Assembly: GCA_015978205.1 (NCBI GenBank)
Contig: JADWMM010000038.1
Location: forward strand, 1-48,426
Origin: Alkaliphilus sp. NP8
GTDB lineage: Bacteria; Bacillota; Clostridia; Peptostreptococcales; Natronincolaceae
Direction: 5' to 3'
Length of the DNA: 48,426 bases
The position numbers were made by a program, and so were the translations under genes. Shown here piece after piece: positions 35,013 through 44,770 of the stretch. The notes beneath the pieces were generated by a model. That model was not told the origin of the DNA. It saw only the letters and a program-made list of their open reading frames with translations, and did not search any database. Positions within the stretch are counted from its first letter, which is position 1; every line of letters starts with the position of its first letter.

Positions 35013-36424
35013 GAAAGTTCACCTCCCAGCATTTCATAAATTTCAAAATACTCATTTATAAAATCTTGGTGACTATAATATTTTTTTACTCTACTTCGTC
35101 CTACATAACCCATTTTATCTCTTAGTTTTTTATCCTTCCCAAGTTTTATAATGGCAGAAGCTATAAGAGATATATTCATAGTAGGTGCAACAATTCCTGC
35201 CGAACCTAAATTATCATCCTCTCCTCCTTCTATTAACTCTTTACACGCTCCTACATTAGTAACTACCCAAGGTTTTTTAGCAGCCATTCCTTCTAATATG
35301 CTAATTGGTTGTGCCTCACTAATACTAGTTAAAACTAATATATCCATTTTACCTATGTATTGTTTTACATCTACTCTTCCAGTAAAAAATACGTCTTTAG
35401 TACCTAATGAATTTAATATTTTTTTACATTCCTCATAATATTCCGGATCTTCATCTATAGAACCCATAATATAAAATTTAGCATTAGGTAACTCCATTTT
35501 AACTTCATTAAAAGCCATAAGCATTGTTTTTATATCTTTTATAGGTACAACTCTTACTATAGCTCCTATATTTATTGATTCTTCTTCTTTTTTCTTACCA
35601 GGAAGATTTGTGTACTTTTCCTCTTGTATACCATTTGGAATAATAATAGTTTTATCTTCTGGGCATCCTAGTTCTATTTGAAGATCTTTGTTTACAGAAA
35701 ATAATGAAATTACCTTATCTGCATAATTATAGGCACATCGAGATAATTTATAGAAATGTTGAATCCACATATCTTTAAAGTATCCTTTTGTCCACTCTGC
35801 CTTAATAATTTCTTCTTCTCTTTCTCTAGTGTATATTCCATGCTCTGTCAATAAAAACGGCTTATTGTATAGATATTTTCCCATACTGGCTAAAACACCT
35901 GCATAACCTGTGGAAACAGAATGATATAAATCAGCCTTTGGCACTGGATTTTTGATAATCATAAAAAATGGCAAATACATAGATCGTAATGTCCATAAAA
36001 AATCAACAAAAACTGTTCTTGAATAAGATCTTTCATATACTTCCATAGCTATATCTAAAAACTCTCTTCCCATTAATATTTCCATAGGCTGTATTTCTTT
36101 TTTACTAAAAAAGTCAAAAACCTGATTCCATTTAACATCTTCTTCTAACATCAAAGATTTTAAAACACTTTTTTCTGCAGTATTGATTCTATAGCCTTTT
36201 TTATTTTTTGTTTGTGTATCTTTTGTGTTAATAAAAAACTCTTGTACTTGTGTAACATTTTGTGGAAGCTCATATTTAAACTTACCCCTATCTTCTTCAT
36301 TTACTCCAATTGTATATATACAAAATTCTACATCAGAAAATTCGGAGATTAAAGTTTGTATCCATGTGGATACACCTCCTACTACATAGGGGTAACACCC
36401 TTCTGCAATCAAACATACCTTCAT
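35000..36424 (-). CDS. pelF: PelF: Pel glycosyltransferase (GT4)
   Basis: 474 residues of a GT-B glycosyltransferase family 4 enzyme. The N-terminus CLIAEGCYPYVVGGVSTWIQ is the PelF hallmark. The nucleotide-sugar side has VRVVPIKDIKT (about 291-300) with the Arg/Lys pair, and the E-x7-E motif at Glu370 and Glu378 (SEAQPISILEG). PelF is cytoplasmic and polymerises UDP-activated hexosamines, in P. aeruginosa GalNAc-rich. It overlaps pelA by four bases (ATGA-type coupling) and pelG by 13. ATG start with GGGAGGT upstream. Confidence 0.95.
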   Translation of the reverse strand: MKVCLIAEGCYPYVVGGVSTWIQTLISEFSDVEFCIYTIGVNEEDRGKFKYELPQNVTQVQEFFINTKDTQTKNKKGYRINTAEKSVLKSLMLEEDVKWNQVFDFFSKKEIQPMEILMGREFLDIAMEVYERSYSRTVFVDFLWTLRSMYLPFFMIIKNPVPKADLYHSVSTGYAGVLASMGKYLYNKPFLLTEHGIYTREREEEIIKAEWTKGYFKDMWIQHFYKLSRCAYNYADKVISLFSVNKDLQIELGCPEDKTIIIPNGIQEEKYTNLPGKKKEEESINIGAIVRVVPIKDIKTMLMAFNEVKMELPNAKFYIMGSIDEDPEYYEECKKILNSLGTKDVFFTGRVDVKQYIGKMDILVLTSISEAQPISILEGMAAKKPWVVTNVGACKELIEGGEDDNLGSAGIVAPTMNISLIASAIIKLGKDKKLRDKMGYVGRSRVKKYYSHQDFINEYFEIYEMLGGELSWQV

Positions 36425-38226
36425 ATTTTACCTCCCAGTTCAATAGAAAAAATAGGATCTGTTGCATTTATTAAATAGAATCCATCTTCAAGCTTTGTAA
36501 TAGTACATCCTTCCAAAGCTCTTACATTATCTTCATATCTTAATATAAAACTTATAGGTCCAATAAAATTTTCATTATATACTTCTATTTTATTTTTATA
36601 TTTAAAAACATATGGATGAACTTCTTTATATTTTTTAACTTCTTCAGCTGCCTGAGAAACAGTCTTACTATTCATCCACCCAAAATCATTATAAATATTT
36701 TCAGCAAGATTACTGAAATTCTCACCTAAGTTGTTCCAATTTCCAGCTTCATCTTGAGCCAACATAACTTCTCTTAAATCTAACGAATGAGATATTACAC
36801 CAAAAGCTGTAGCAGTATTAGCTAATCTCCAATACTCATTTCCATCAAATGCAAATCCATTTGAAACTGTTGGAAAGTAAGCTATACCCTTTTCATTTAT
36901 ATCAAAATCCTGTATAATTTGTGTATCTTTATCCCCTTCATATACACCATTGATTACTGCCAAATCTTTTATATGCTCTTCTAATATTTTATATCCTTCT
37001 TGACCAAGAGTTCCATATGGTGGACTGTAGCATCTCAAATCATAATTTTGAAAATGTGTTTTGAAAATTTCATTTGCAAATTTTATACTTTCCCTAGCTT
37101 TACCAATATCCGACCAATACATATATGGATCTTCATGGCCCTTTCCATTAAAAATTAAAGGAATATCATTATAACCTGATAAAGCTAGTTCGCCTCCGTA
37201 TCTAAGTATTTCCCTGCCTATAAAAGATAAATTTGTGGAATTAGATATATCAACCTTAAATGGCTTATATATATCTTGGTTAAAGCCAACTAGAAAAAAG
37301 GATGTATACTTAAAATCGTATTTACTAGACATCTTTGCCATATCTGGCCACCATAAATCTCTTACAAAACCTTCTGTATTTCTTCCATAGTGCATTTTCA
37401 TATATACTTCATTACCAGCTAAAGATATTGGGTAATAATCTAAAAGTATAGCCCTAGAATTTATAATAGGATAAAGAAATACTTCATCAGCTTTAGAAAG
37501 TGCAGTAGTAAGTATACCTATTCCCGATTTATCTGTAAGAAAAGTATTATTTAAAACAACCGCTTTTCCTTTTCCAACTTCTATATCCCAAAAAAGCGGA
37601 TTATCGTCATAAGCCTTTACAAAAATATTACTATCTTCATTTAACCTTACACTTAAACTGGAAGTTTTTATATCATCTTTATTAATACTTAAATTGCCAC
37701 CTATTAATATGCCAGAATTTAAGTCAGCACCCTCTGCATAGTATAAGTTACCTGATTCATATATCCCTAATTTCTGTTCTATATAATGAAAGTTACTATC
37801 TTTTTCAAGACTTACAGAAAATATTACATTACCACCAGACTCCAAAAAATTAATTATCGGTGTAATATCTCCTAACGAATCTAAGTTGCGAGTAGCTACT
37901 ATAACAGTTTTTTCTATTGTTAAATCTTCTTCTTTTACTGTTTCTGATGATATATATTCTTTTTTTGTAAAATCTAAAAACTTTACAATATTATTAAATA
38001 TTTCTTGGGAAATTAAATCTTTATTGTCATAATAAATAATATACTTATCGGATTTTAGCTTTTCATAAGGTATATCTATATTATCTGTTTTTATATTATC
38101 AACTGAATAAAATACGTTAGATGCCTTACTCCATTCTACTAATGTGTTCATTCTTAAAAGTTGTATTGTTATAGCAAATAACAATACAATGCTAAGTGAC
38201 ATAAATATTCTTTTGTATTTTAGCAT
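36421..38226 (-). CDS. pelA: PelA-like protein with degenerate polysaccharide deacetylase domain
   Basis: 601 residues; a signal anchor (about 8-26) places the rest outside. Residues about 60-245 form a Rossmann/flavodoxin-like domain, and about 250-500 a NodB-like deacetylase (DUF2194/PelA-type) domain, then a beta tail. No PelA glycoside hydrolase domain is seen, as in the Gram-positive PelA-DA type. Deacetylase motifs look damaged: the first, usually ending DD, reads LLDYYP (Asp263, Tyr264); the metal motif HxxxH reads ALSGYNDIP (Ser350, Asp354). The SPPYG motif (401-405) and ISHSLDL (about 478) remain. The protein may be catalytically dead or use a changed site. It overlaps PelE by seven bases. 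Confidence 0.82.
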   Translation of the reverse strand: MLKYKRIFMSLSIVLLFAITIQLLRMNTLVEWSKASNVFYSVDNIKTDNIDIPYEKLKSDKYIIYYDNKDLISQEIFNNIVKFLDFTKKEYISSETVKEEDLTIEKTVIVATRNLDSLGDITPIINFLESGGNVIFSVSLEKDSNFHYIEQKLGIYESGNLYYAEGADLNSGILIGGNLSINKDDIKTSSLSVRLNEDSNIFVKAYDDNPLFWDIEVGKGKAVVLNNTFLTDKSGIGILTTALSKADEVFLYPIINSRAILLDYYPISLAGNEVYMKMHYGRNTEGFVRDLWWPDMAKMSSKYDFKYTSFFLVGFNQDIYKPFKVDISNSTNLSFIGREILRYGGELALSGYNDIPLIFNGKGHEDPYMYWSDIGKARESIKFANEIFKTHFQNYDLRCYSPPYGTLGQEGYKILEEHIKDLAVINGVYEGDKDTQIIQDFDINEKGIAYFPTVSNGFAFDGNEYWRLANTATAFGVISHSLDLREVMLAQDEAGNWNNLGENFSNLAENIYNDFGWMNSKTVSQAAEEVKKYKEVHPYVFKYKNKIEVYNENFIGPISFILRYEDNVRALEGCTITKLEDGFYLINATDPIFSIELGGKI

Positions 38227-39125
38227 TTATCTTGCTCCTCCATCCAAAATCGAATAATAGATAATGTATCTTTAGAAATTGGCACTGTACTATTTTTAAG
38301 CTTCTTTAGCACATTGAAAAATTTTCTGGTTTGGCCTGTTAAATAATAATACTTTAAAAAACAAATGTAGGGCTTTTCACTCCTTGAGTATAATTTTTTA
38401 TATTTTTTACACCATTTTTCAATATTGCTATAATTTTCAGTATCTATTAAAGCCTCTATAAAATCTATGTATATATGTTCAGATATTTGATTTTCATCTT
38501 TAGAAATATTTTTTTCTATTACTTGGATATATTGATTCAAATATTTTTTTCTATCTTTTTCTTCTAAAATACCACTATCAGCATATTGTTTCAAACTATT
38601 TGCATAAGATAATGCAAATTGTAAGTCGTCTTGGTTTTTCTCATATTCTAAAGCCATACTTTGTAAAATAAGCATATGCTTTCTTGTTAGCTCCATTAAA
38701 GTTGATGCAGCATAATGTGATGTTTCTGAGTCTTTATCTTCAATAGCCATTTTTATATAGCTAACATATCCATCCATATTTTTTTTCAATATATCTAAAA
38801 GAAGTTTTCTTTTCTCATGCGGATCAGCTAAAATTAAAGCCTCTTCTAAAGGAACCAAGTTAACATACTGATTATAATCTGGTCTTACTAAAAATTCTTT
38901 TTTAGATCTTTTAGCCATTAACTCTTCTCTATCATAGAGCATCTCTTTATTTCTAAACCTAATTAAAATATCAGATATTAAAAAGAACAAAATCCCCCAA
39001 ATAGGTATTAACAATACAACTGTACCTCTATAAATTTTTTCGTAATAATACGAATTATAAAAAACAAATATATATATATAACTTATGATAATATGAGCTA
39101 TTAAAAAGATTACTAATTTCATCAT
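38220..39125 (-). CDS. pelE: PelE-like membrane protein with TPR-like region
   Basis: 301 residues. Two N-terminal TM segments (about 4-22 and 34-53) are followed by a cytoplasmic all-helical region that looks like TPR repeats (for instance HYAASTLMELTRKHMLILQS and the paired helices after 160). Size, topology and position directly after pelD fit PelE, which links PelD to the export complex. Sequence identity to known PelE is not something I can judge by eye. The start ATGATG abuts the PelD stop (TAA then ATG), so translation is coupled. It overlaps pelA by seven bases. Confidence 0.8.
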   Translation of the reverse strand: MMKLVIFLIAHIIISYIYIFVFYNSYYYEKIYRGTVVLLIPIWGILFFLISDILIRFRNKEMLYDREELMAKRSKKEFLVRPDYNQYVNLVPLEEALILADPHEKRKLLLDILKKNMDGYVSYIKMAIEDKDSETSHYAASTLMELTRKHMLILQSMALEYEKNQDDLQFALSYANSLKQYADSGILEEKDRKKYLNQYIQVIEKNISKDENQISEHIYIDFIEALIDTENYSNIEKWCKKYKKLYSRSEKPYICFLKYYYLTGQTRKFFNVLKKLKNSTVPISKDTLSIIRFWMEEQDKC

Positions 39126-41297
39126 TTAATTTGTCACCACACTACACACTAATTTTTTTTCTTCAAGCCTTTTTAATACTATGCTACTGTCTATTTCATT
39201 ACTATTTGATAATAGCACTAACATATTACCTTCTTTATCTAGCCCTATATAGTCTGTATCACGTATTATTCTATCTACATTATTAGCTGCATTCTCTAGT
39301 TCATCTTTATAATCAATTTGTAGAATAGAGTACTCAGAGACTTTTCGCTCCATTGCTATTTTTTTTGCATTTAATATCTCTTCAAAAATATCAGGTTTTA
39401 AAACCTTTGTATTTGAAATATATTTATCATATTCTGTAGCTTCAAGATATTTATATGCTTTATTTAATGAAGAAGAAATAAGAGCTGCTACAGTACGAAG
39501 TAAATTAGCATGATACAGGTTAGCAACTTCAAAAGGTACATCCCATATAAAAATTACATATATTAAATTTCCTTCATAATATATACCTGTAGCCATCATA
39601 GGCATATCTTCTTTTAATTTGTTATTTGTAAATATTTTTTGCTTTTTAATTGATTTTCCTAATTCAGGTAAATCTTGTATACGTATAGACTTTCCTAAGC
39701 GTGGAGCATCATTTGTACTAGATGCAGCTAATCTTAAATAACTCCCTTCAGAACTTGAAGAATATATATCTACTTTTTTAGATTTCATAATCTCCATTAA
39801 AACATCTACTGCAGAAGGTATTATTCGTTCCGGATGTAACATATCTAATTTTGAAACCATAGAGTAAATTTTACCAAAACTATCTCCATATCCGATTAAT
39901 CTAGCTTCCAAAATTTCTTTTATTTTCAAATTTTCATCATGTATTTTCTGTAGTTCATCCATCTCCATATTCATATAGTCTAGTTCTTCATCCTTCATTG
40001 ACAACTCTAATCTTCTTCTATCTAATGTATATCCTATTGCAATACCTATCAAGAAATACTGAGCAATTTTTATCATAGTTTGAAAATTTAATAAGGCACC
40101 TACTAAATCACTACCATTATTAATTAATCCACTTACATATAAACCCGATACTAAGAGAACTGCAATACTGGCTTGCTTTACTCCAAACAAAACTGCCATT
40201 AGTACTACATAAAGCATAGGAATATCTAAAGAAGAAAAAATAGGATGATATGTAAACATATTATTAAATAATAAAAGTAATAAAAAAACAACTAAATTTT
40301 CCAAATAAGGGTAAACTTTATCCCAAATTTCCTTAGCTTTGATAGCTTTAATTGTTTTAGATTTTTTTTGTACTTCTACTTCTTCACCTAAATCTTTTAA
40401 ATTTTTCTTAACCCAATTTATAGTTTTTTCAATACCATTTTCTATATCATATAAAGGTGTCCAGTCTAGCTCTCTTTTAGCAAGAGTATTATCTAATATT
40501 ACTGAGTTTGTATCACTTTTTACATGTTCAATAGTTGTAGTCTTTTTACCAAGATACTTTTCTATAATTTGTAATATTTCTTCTTCATTTAGTAATTCAT
40601 TAGATGATACATTTATCTTGTTACTAACAGTACTCCCTAACGACCTATAAATAGCATCTATAGCATCACCTATATATAAAAAAGAATGAGATTTATCTTT
40701 ATTTATATGTATTGGTTTTTCGTTTAAAGTTTTTTCTATAAGCTCCATTATAAAATCAGTTTTAAAAGTATTATATTGTCTAGCACCATAAAGCTCTGTC
40801 ATTCTAATACTTAAGCAATTTAATCCATATGATTTTTCCCATCTTTCACAAAGAGCCTCACCTTCTAAAAATAAATTTCCTCTAATAGTATTTGGAAAAG
40901 CTTCTTCTAGTTCGGTCATGGCTCTATTTATGGTTTGACCGTATACTTCAGCAGAAGATAAATATATAAACTTATTCACTTTAAACATATTAGAACATCT
41001 TAGAAAATTTATTAAACCAGATAAAAACTCACTTTCACCCTTATTTTCTTTTTTATTCCATAAACCTTCATCAAATGCTCCTAAAAATATTACTGTATTC
41101 GGCATTATACTTTTAAATATATCTTCGACTTTAGTACTCTTTAATTCAGATGAAAATGCAACATGTTTACATAATGGCTTATTTTTTTTATCACCATTTT
41201 TTCCTCTAATAATGTAAACTTCATTTCCTTCTCTTTCTAACCTTTCTGCTAATTGATTACATAAAAAACCATAATCTCCTGCGATTAAAACTTTCAT
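39126..41297 (-). CDS. pelD: PelD fused to an N-terminal pseudo-epimerase (SDR) domain
   Basis: 723 residues. Residues 1-305 are an extended SDR/epimerase fold (YLSSAEVYGQT; RMTELYGARQYN), but the glycine motif reads AGDYGFLCNQ and the YxxxK motif NLFLE, so it is probably inactive. Residues about 325-425 hold four TM segments, 465-610 a GAF domain and 630-723 a degenerate GGDEF. The GGDEF position reads KEGNM (688-692), so no cyclase activity is expected. Five residues before it sits RDTD (679-682), exactly the spacing of the RxxD c-di-GMP inhibitory site. PelD uses this site to switch on Pel export. First gene of the operon; ATG start with AGGGGG 13 bases upstream. Confidence 0.9.
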   Translation of the reverse strand: MKVLIAGDYGFLCNQLAERLEREGNEVYIIRGKNGDKKNKPLCKHVAFSSELKSTKVEDIFKSIMPNTVIFLGAFDEGLWNKKENKGESEFLSGLINFLRCSNMFKVNKFIYLSSAEVYGQTINRAMTELEEAFPNTIRGNLFLEGEALCERWEKSYGLNCLSIRMTELYGARQYNTFKTDFIMELIEKTLNEKPIHINKDKSHSFLYIGDAIDAIYRSLGSTVSNKINVSSNELLNEEEILQIIEKYLGKKTTTIEHVKSDTNSVILDNTLAKRELDWTPLYDIENGIEKTINWVKKNLKDLGEEVEVQKKSKTIKAIKAKEIWDKVYPYLENLVVFLLLLLFNNMFTYHPIFSSLDIPMLYVVLMAVLFGVKQASIAVLLVSGLYVSGLINNGSDLVGALLNFQTMIKIAQYFLIGIAIGYTLDRRRLELSMKDEELDYMNMEMDELQKIHDENLKIKEILEARLIGYGDSFGKIYSMVSKLDMLHPERIIPSAVDVLMEIMKSKKVDIYSSSSEGSYLRLAASSTNDAPRLGKSIRIQDLPELGKSIKKQKIFTNNKLKEDMPMMATGIYYEGNLIYVIFIWDVPFEVANLYHANLLRTVAALISSSLNKAYKYLEATEYDKYISNTKVLKPDIFEEILNAKKIAMERKVSEYSILQIDYKDELENAANNVDRIIRDTDYIGLDKEGNMLVLLSNSNEIDSSIVLKRLEEKKLVCSVVTN

Positions 41298-41708
41298 AGT
41301 GTTTATTTATCCCCCTATTTTTCAAACTCTTTTATTATATTAATCTATTACTATTATATATCCTATTTTTAATATTTCTACCTTTTTTATTTAAATTATC
41401 ATATAAATTGGATTAATGTGGTAATTTTATACAAATTAAAAATTACAATATAATATAGTTAATATACCTTCTTCAGTATTTGTTAGTTATTAGTTAATTT
41501 AATTATAAAAACAAAAATGCCAAACAGCATTATTTATTCCTTTTGCTGATTGACATTTCCATTTACTGTTATTTAACTTTAATCACCATTTTGATATTTA
41601 TATTTTCAATCCGTTATATAACAATCCTAAAACTCTATCTTCTATGTAATGAAGATAAGAATTGAACAGTTAATGAAATGATACCATCAAAGTATTTGTT
41701 CCGCAGAT
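41298..41708. other. Intergenic region between Pel operon and btu operon
   Basis: It holds the promoter region of the Pel operon (41298-41500, strongly AT-rich, no clear riboswitch), the btu terminator at 41515-41558, and from about 41640 the tail of a dispersed repeat that runs into the end of btuD. No c-di-GMP riboswitch was recognised before pelD. Confidence 0.5.
41515..41558 (-). terminator. Probable terminator of the btu operon
   Basis: AAATG-CAA-CAGC pairs with GCTG-TTG-CATTT across single mismatches. The minus strand continues TTTTTGTTTT. About 150 bases past the btuD stop, before the Pel promoter region. Confidence 0.65.
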
Positions 41709-41752
41709 TTAGCCTTCAGATGGGGTTGAAATTCCATCTGAACTACATCTTT
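41640..41752. repeat. Dispersed palindromic repeat, copy 1 (end of btuD)
   Basis: TTCAGATGG (41715-41723) and CCATCTGAA (41734-41742) form a 9-bp stem, then ACTACATCTTTGTTTA. A second copy at 47246-47295 shares TCCATCTGAACT-TCTTTGTTTA and GATAAGAATTG (copy 1 at about 41648-41658). Copy 1 spans the btuD stop, and the last 13 codons of btuD look derived from it. There is no T-run, so it is not a terminator. Confidence 0.55.
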
Positions 41753-42509
41753 GTTTATATATGATATTTAAAATACCTGTTTCTTCATCCTCTATAACTT
41801 TAACATCAACTTCATACAAAGATTTTATTAATTCTTTAGTTAAAACTTCTTTTGGTGTTCCGTAACTAAAAATTTCACCTGATTTTATAGCATAAATTTT
41901 ATCACAATATAAGGCAGCTATATTTAAATCATGAATAGCAGATATAACTGTAACTCCCATCTCTTTTACAGTATCCATCAATTGAAGCTGATATTTTATA
42001 TCTAAATGATTTGTAGGCTCATCTAAAATAAGACATTCTGTTTTTTGCGCTAAAGCTCTAGCAAGAATTATCCTTTGTTTTTCTCCTCCTGATAAACTTG
42101 AAAAATTCCTTTTAATATAATCTATCATACCTACTTTTTCTAATGAGTCTTTCATTATTTTATAATCATTAGCATTATCTTTTTCTATAAATCTTTTATG
42201 TGGTGATCTTCCCATTAAAACCATATCCGACACAGTAAAGTCAAAGTTATGATTATTATGTTGAGAAACTACAGCCATTTTTTGTGCACTCTGTTTCATA
42301 GAAAAACTCTTAATATCTTTGTCATCTAACAATATAGTTCCTACTGAAGGCTTTAAAATTCTGTATATGCATTTTAAAAGTGTACTCTTACCACTACCAT
42401 TAGGTCCTATTATACCTACAAATTCCTTTTTGTTTACATGTATATTTAACCCTTTTAAAATATGACTTTTTCCCAAATAAGCCTCTACGCCTAAGGTTTT
42501 TACTTCCAT
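41709..42509 (-). CDS. btuD: Cobalamin ABC transporter ATP-binding protein
   Basis: 266 residues of an FepC/BtuD-type ATPase: Walker A GPNGSGKSTLL, Q-loop VSQHNNHNF, signature LSGGEKQRIILARAL, Walker B CLILDEPTNHLD and switch AIHDLN. The FecCD-type partner and binding protein are directly upstream, and the operon is under a cobalamin riboswitch, which points to vitamin B12 or corrinoid import. ATG overlaps the permease stop by one base (TAATG). The last 13 residues (RCSSDGISTPSEG) come from a dispersed repeat and appear to be an added tail. Confidence 0.93.
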   Translation of the reverse strand: MEVKTLGVEAYLGKSHILKGLNIHVNKKEFVGIIGPNGSGKSTLLKCIYRILKPSVGTILLDDKDIKSFSMKQSAQKMAVVSQHNNHNFDFTVSDMVLMGRSPHKRFIEKDNANDYKIMKDSLEKVGMIDYIKRNFSSLSGGEKQRIILARALAQKTECLILDEPTNHLDIKYQLQLMDTVKEMGVTVISAIHDLNIAALYCDKIYAIKSGEIFSYGTPKEVLTKELIKSLYEVDVKVIEDEETGILNIIYKQRCSSDGISTPSEG

Positions 42510-43597
42510 TAATCATTACCCCCAAATCCATATGATTTGCTTATCATAAGATATATAAAGCTTGGAGCTCCTATCATAGAAATTAATATTCCTATTGGAA
42601 GTTCACTTCCTGGTATTATAACTCTTGATAAAACATCTGCCCAGATCATAAATATAGCTCCTATTAATCCAGATATTATTATAATTTTTTTATGATCTGT
42701 TCCAAACATCATTCTTGAAAGATGTGGAATAATAAGTCCTACAAATCCGATCATTCCTGATGTATATACTATAAAGCCAATTATAATAGATGTAATTATA
42801 AGATAGAATTGTCGGTACTTATGCAAATCTGTTCCTAAAGTTGCAGAAACTTCATCACCAAGTAACATTAGATTAAGTGTTCTGTACTGACTAATAAAAA
42901 ATAATGTAGATATTATTACAAGCGGAAAAATTATTCTTATACTTTCCCAATTTGCACCTGCTAAACTTCCTAATAACCAATATGATATACTTTGCATACC
43001 GTCTCTATTGTTTGAAAAGTATACTATAAAACTAGAAAAAGCAGAACACACACTACTTACTGCCATACCAGATAGTAAAAGCTTAGTTGAGTTAGCTCTA
43101 CCATTTATATTAGCAATAGTCAATACCAGTATTGATACTAAAAACGCTCCTATAAATGCACATATACCCACATAATTACTACCAAAGAAAACTCCTACAC
43201 CTAACATAATTGCTAAAGTAGCACCTAAATATGCGCCTGAAGATATTCCTAATATATATGGGTCTGCTAAAGGGTTTTTTACAATAGCCTGCATAATTAC
43301 TCCACATACCGAAAGACCGATACCAACAATAATTGCCAAAATAATTCTAGGAAGTCTTATAAACCATATAATATCATACATAGGTCCACTTGATACCGTA
43401 TGTGTATCTCCAATATTAAACAATTTATTTATTATAATTTTGTACACATCTTTCATGCAAATTTCAACGGATCCTATAGTTAAAGTTATTAAAACAGAAA
43501 AAACTAATATGATTATAAGTATAACTAAAACACCTATATAAATTGGCATTTTAGTAAACATACCATTTTGTGTATTATTTTTGCAAACTCTATTCAT
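42509..43597 (-). CDS. btuC: Cobalamin ABC transporter permease
   Basis: 362 residues, about ten TM segments, FecCD/BtuC family. Typical motifs are RLPRIILAIIVGIGLSVCGV, NPLADPYILGISSGAYLGA and GFVGLIIPHLSRMMFG, the last being the coupling helix region. It forms the membrane channel of the importer with BtuD and receives cobalamin from BtuF. It starts three bases after the btuF stop and overlaps btuD. The riboswitch at the operon head supports the B12 assignment over a siderophore. Confidence 0.94.
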   Translation of the reverse strand: MNRVCKNNTQNGMFTKMPIYIGVLVILIIILVFSVLITLTIGSVEICMKDVYKIIINKLFNIGDTHTVSSGPMYDIIWFIRLPRIILAIIVGIGLSVCGVIMQAIVKNPLADPYILGISSGAYLGATLAIMLGVGVFFGSNYVGICAFIGAFLVSILVLTIANINGRANSTKLLLSGMAVSSVCSAFSSFIVYFSNNRDGMQSISYWLLGSLAGANWESIRIIFPLVIISTLFFISQYRTLNLMLLGDEVSATLGTDLHKYRQFYLIITSIIIGFIVYTSGMIGFVGLIIPHLSRMMFGTDHKKIIIISGLIGAIFMIWADVLSRVIIPGSELPIGILISMIGAPSFIYLMISKSYGFGGND

Positions 43598-43599
43598 CT

Positions 43600-44625
43600 T
43601 TATTTACTCTCGTACAATTCAGGATATAACCCTTTTGATATTGTTTTTATACCATCTAAAGTTCTAATGCCACTTGCATAAACTTCACTTAACATTATAG
43701 GATGAACACGTTTTGACTCTATTGCAGAAACACTTGAAAGAGCAGGGTTTTCTATAATGCTATTTAATGCAGTGTCACTATGAATTTCATCTCCATAATA
43801 CACAGAAAAAATAACATCAGGATTAAGTTTTATCAAATCTTCATTCCCAATTTTACCATTGGATTTTGATACTAAGTCTGCTCCAACTTGTTTTGCAATA
43901 TCTCCACCAATACTATCCTCGCCATAAACTCGATATACGCCATCTTTTTTTACTTCTACAATTATTGCTTTTACTTTTTCTTTTCCCTTTACAAATTCTT
44001 TAGCTTTATTAATTTCTTCTTTCATTGTATTAACTATTTCATTAGCTTTATCTTCTACATTAAAAATTTTTCCCATATTTAAAATATCTTCATATTCATT
44101 TTTCAAAGTATTTGGATTAATAACACCACTATTTTGAGCCATATATGTATTTATATCTCTTTTATGCCAAAAATCCACATCACCAAGTCTTTTTTCATCA
44201 AATAAAGAATACCAACTTAATATAAAATCAGGTTGCAATCCAATAACTTCTTCTTTAGAAGGTATTTTTTTATAATATTTCAAATTATTGAAACTAGTTT
44301 TATATTCTTCTTTAACATCATGATCTAATCCAGCAGTTGCAACAATTTTATCTTCTAATCCTAAAGCTAATAATGTCTCTATTGAATTTTGGTATACTGC
44401 TAAAACCTTTTCAGGAGCTTTTTCAAAAGTAATTTCAATAGGTTTTTTGGCATAATTATAAGTTGTAATAGTAACAGGATAATGGGATAATTCTTTATTA
44501 TTTTCTTCTAATTTATTTTCTGAATTATTTTCTATTTTCAACCCAGTTTCTACATCATCATTGTTACATCCAATTATTCCAAATATCAAAATCAATACTA
44601 AAATAGTACTTATTCTTTTTTTCAT
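43600..44625 (-). CDS. btuF: Cobalamin-binding lipoprotein
   Basis: 341 residues. The signal peptide ends FGIIGC (lipid-attached Cys20), followed by an acidic/Asn-rich linker. The mature domain is a periplasmic-binding-protein type III fold (EKVLAVYQNSIETLLALGLE; GLQPDFILSWY; NPDVIFSVYYGDE) with the single long helix of iron/B12 binding proteins. Sequence alone would allow a siderophore; the cobalamin riboswitch directly upstream argues for corrinoid. First gene of btuFCD. ATG with AAGGAG nine bases upstream. Confidence 0.9.
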   Translation of the reverse strand: MKKRISTILVLILIFGIIGCNNDDVETGLKIENNSENKLEENNKELSHYPVTITTYNYAKKPIEITFEKAPEKVLAVYQNSIETLLALGLEDKIVATAGLDHDVKEEYKTSFNNLKYYKKIPSKEEVIGLQPDFILSWYSLFDEKRLGDVDFWHKRDINTYMAQNSGVINPNTLKNEYEDILNMGKIFNVEDKANEIVNTMKEEINKAKEFVKGKEKVKAIIVEVKKDGVYRVYGEDSIGGDIAKQVGADLVSKSNGKIGNEDLIKLNPDVIFSVYYGDEIHSDTALNSIIENPALSSVSAIESKRVHPIMLSEVYASGIRTLDGIKTISKGLYPELYESK

Positions 44626-44671
44626 CGTAAATTCATCTCCTTAGTATATTTATTACATTTTTCCCCAAAAA

Positions 44672-44706
44672 AACAAGAACCCTCTTAGTGTTGACGGGTT
44701 CTTGTT
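44672..44706 (-). terminator. Expression-platform terminator of the cobalamin riboswitch
   Basis: AACAAGAACCC and GGGTTCTTGTT form an 11-bp stem; the minus strand then runs into seven T. It sits between the aptamer and the btuF start, 47 bases before the ATG, so cobalamin binding would end transcription here. Confidence 0.9.
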
Positions 44707-44770
44707 AAAAGAAAATAAATAATTTCAATAATATTACACCTCCCTATATCCCGTAGAGTTTTCAGTGAAC

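Noticed and set aside
41298..41510. c-di-GMP riboswitch upstream of pelD
   Set aside because: Searched for class I and II core motifs on the minus strand and saw none; the region is plain AT-rich DNA.
41715..41742. Terminator for btuD
   Set aside because: The hairpin lies inside the coding end and has no T-run. A better terminator lies at 41515-41558.
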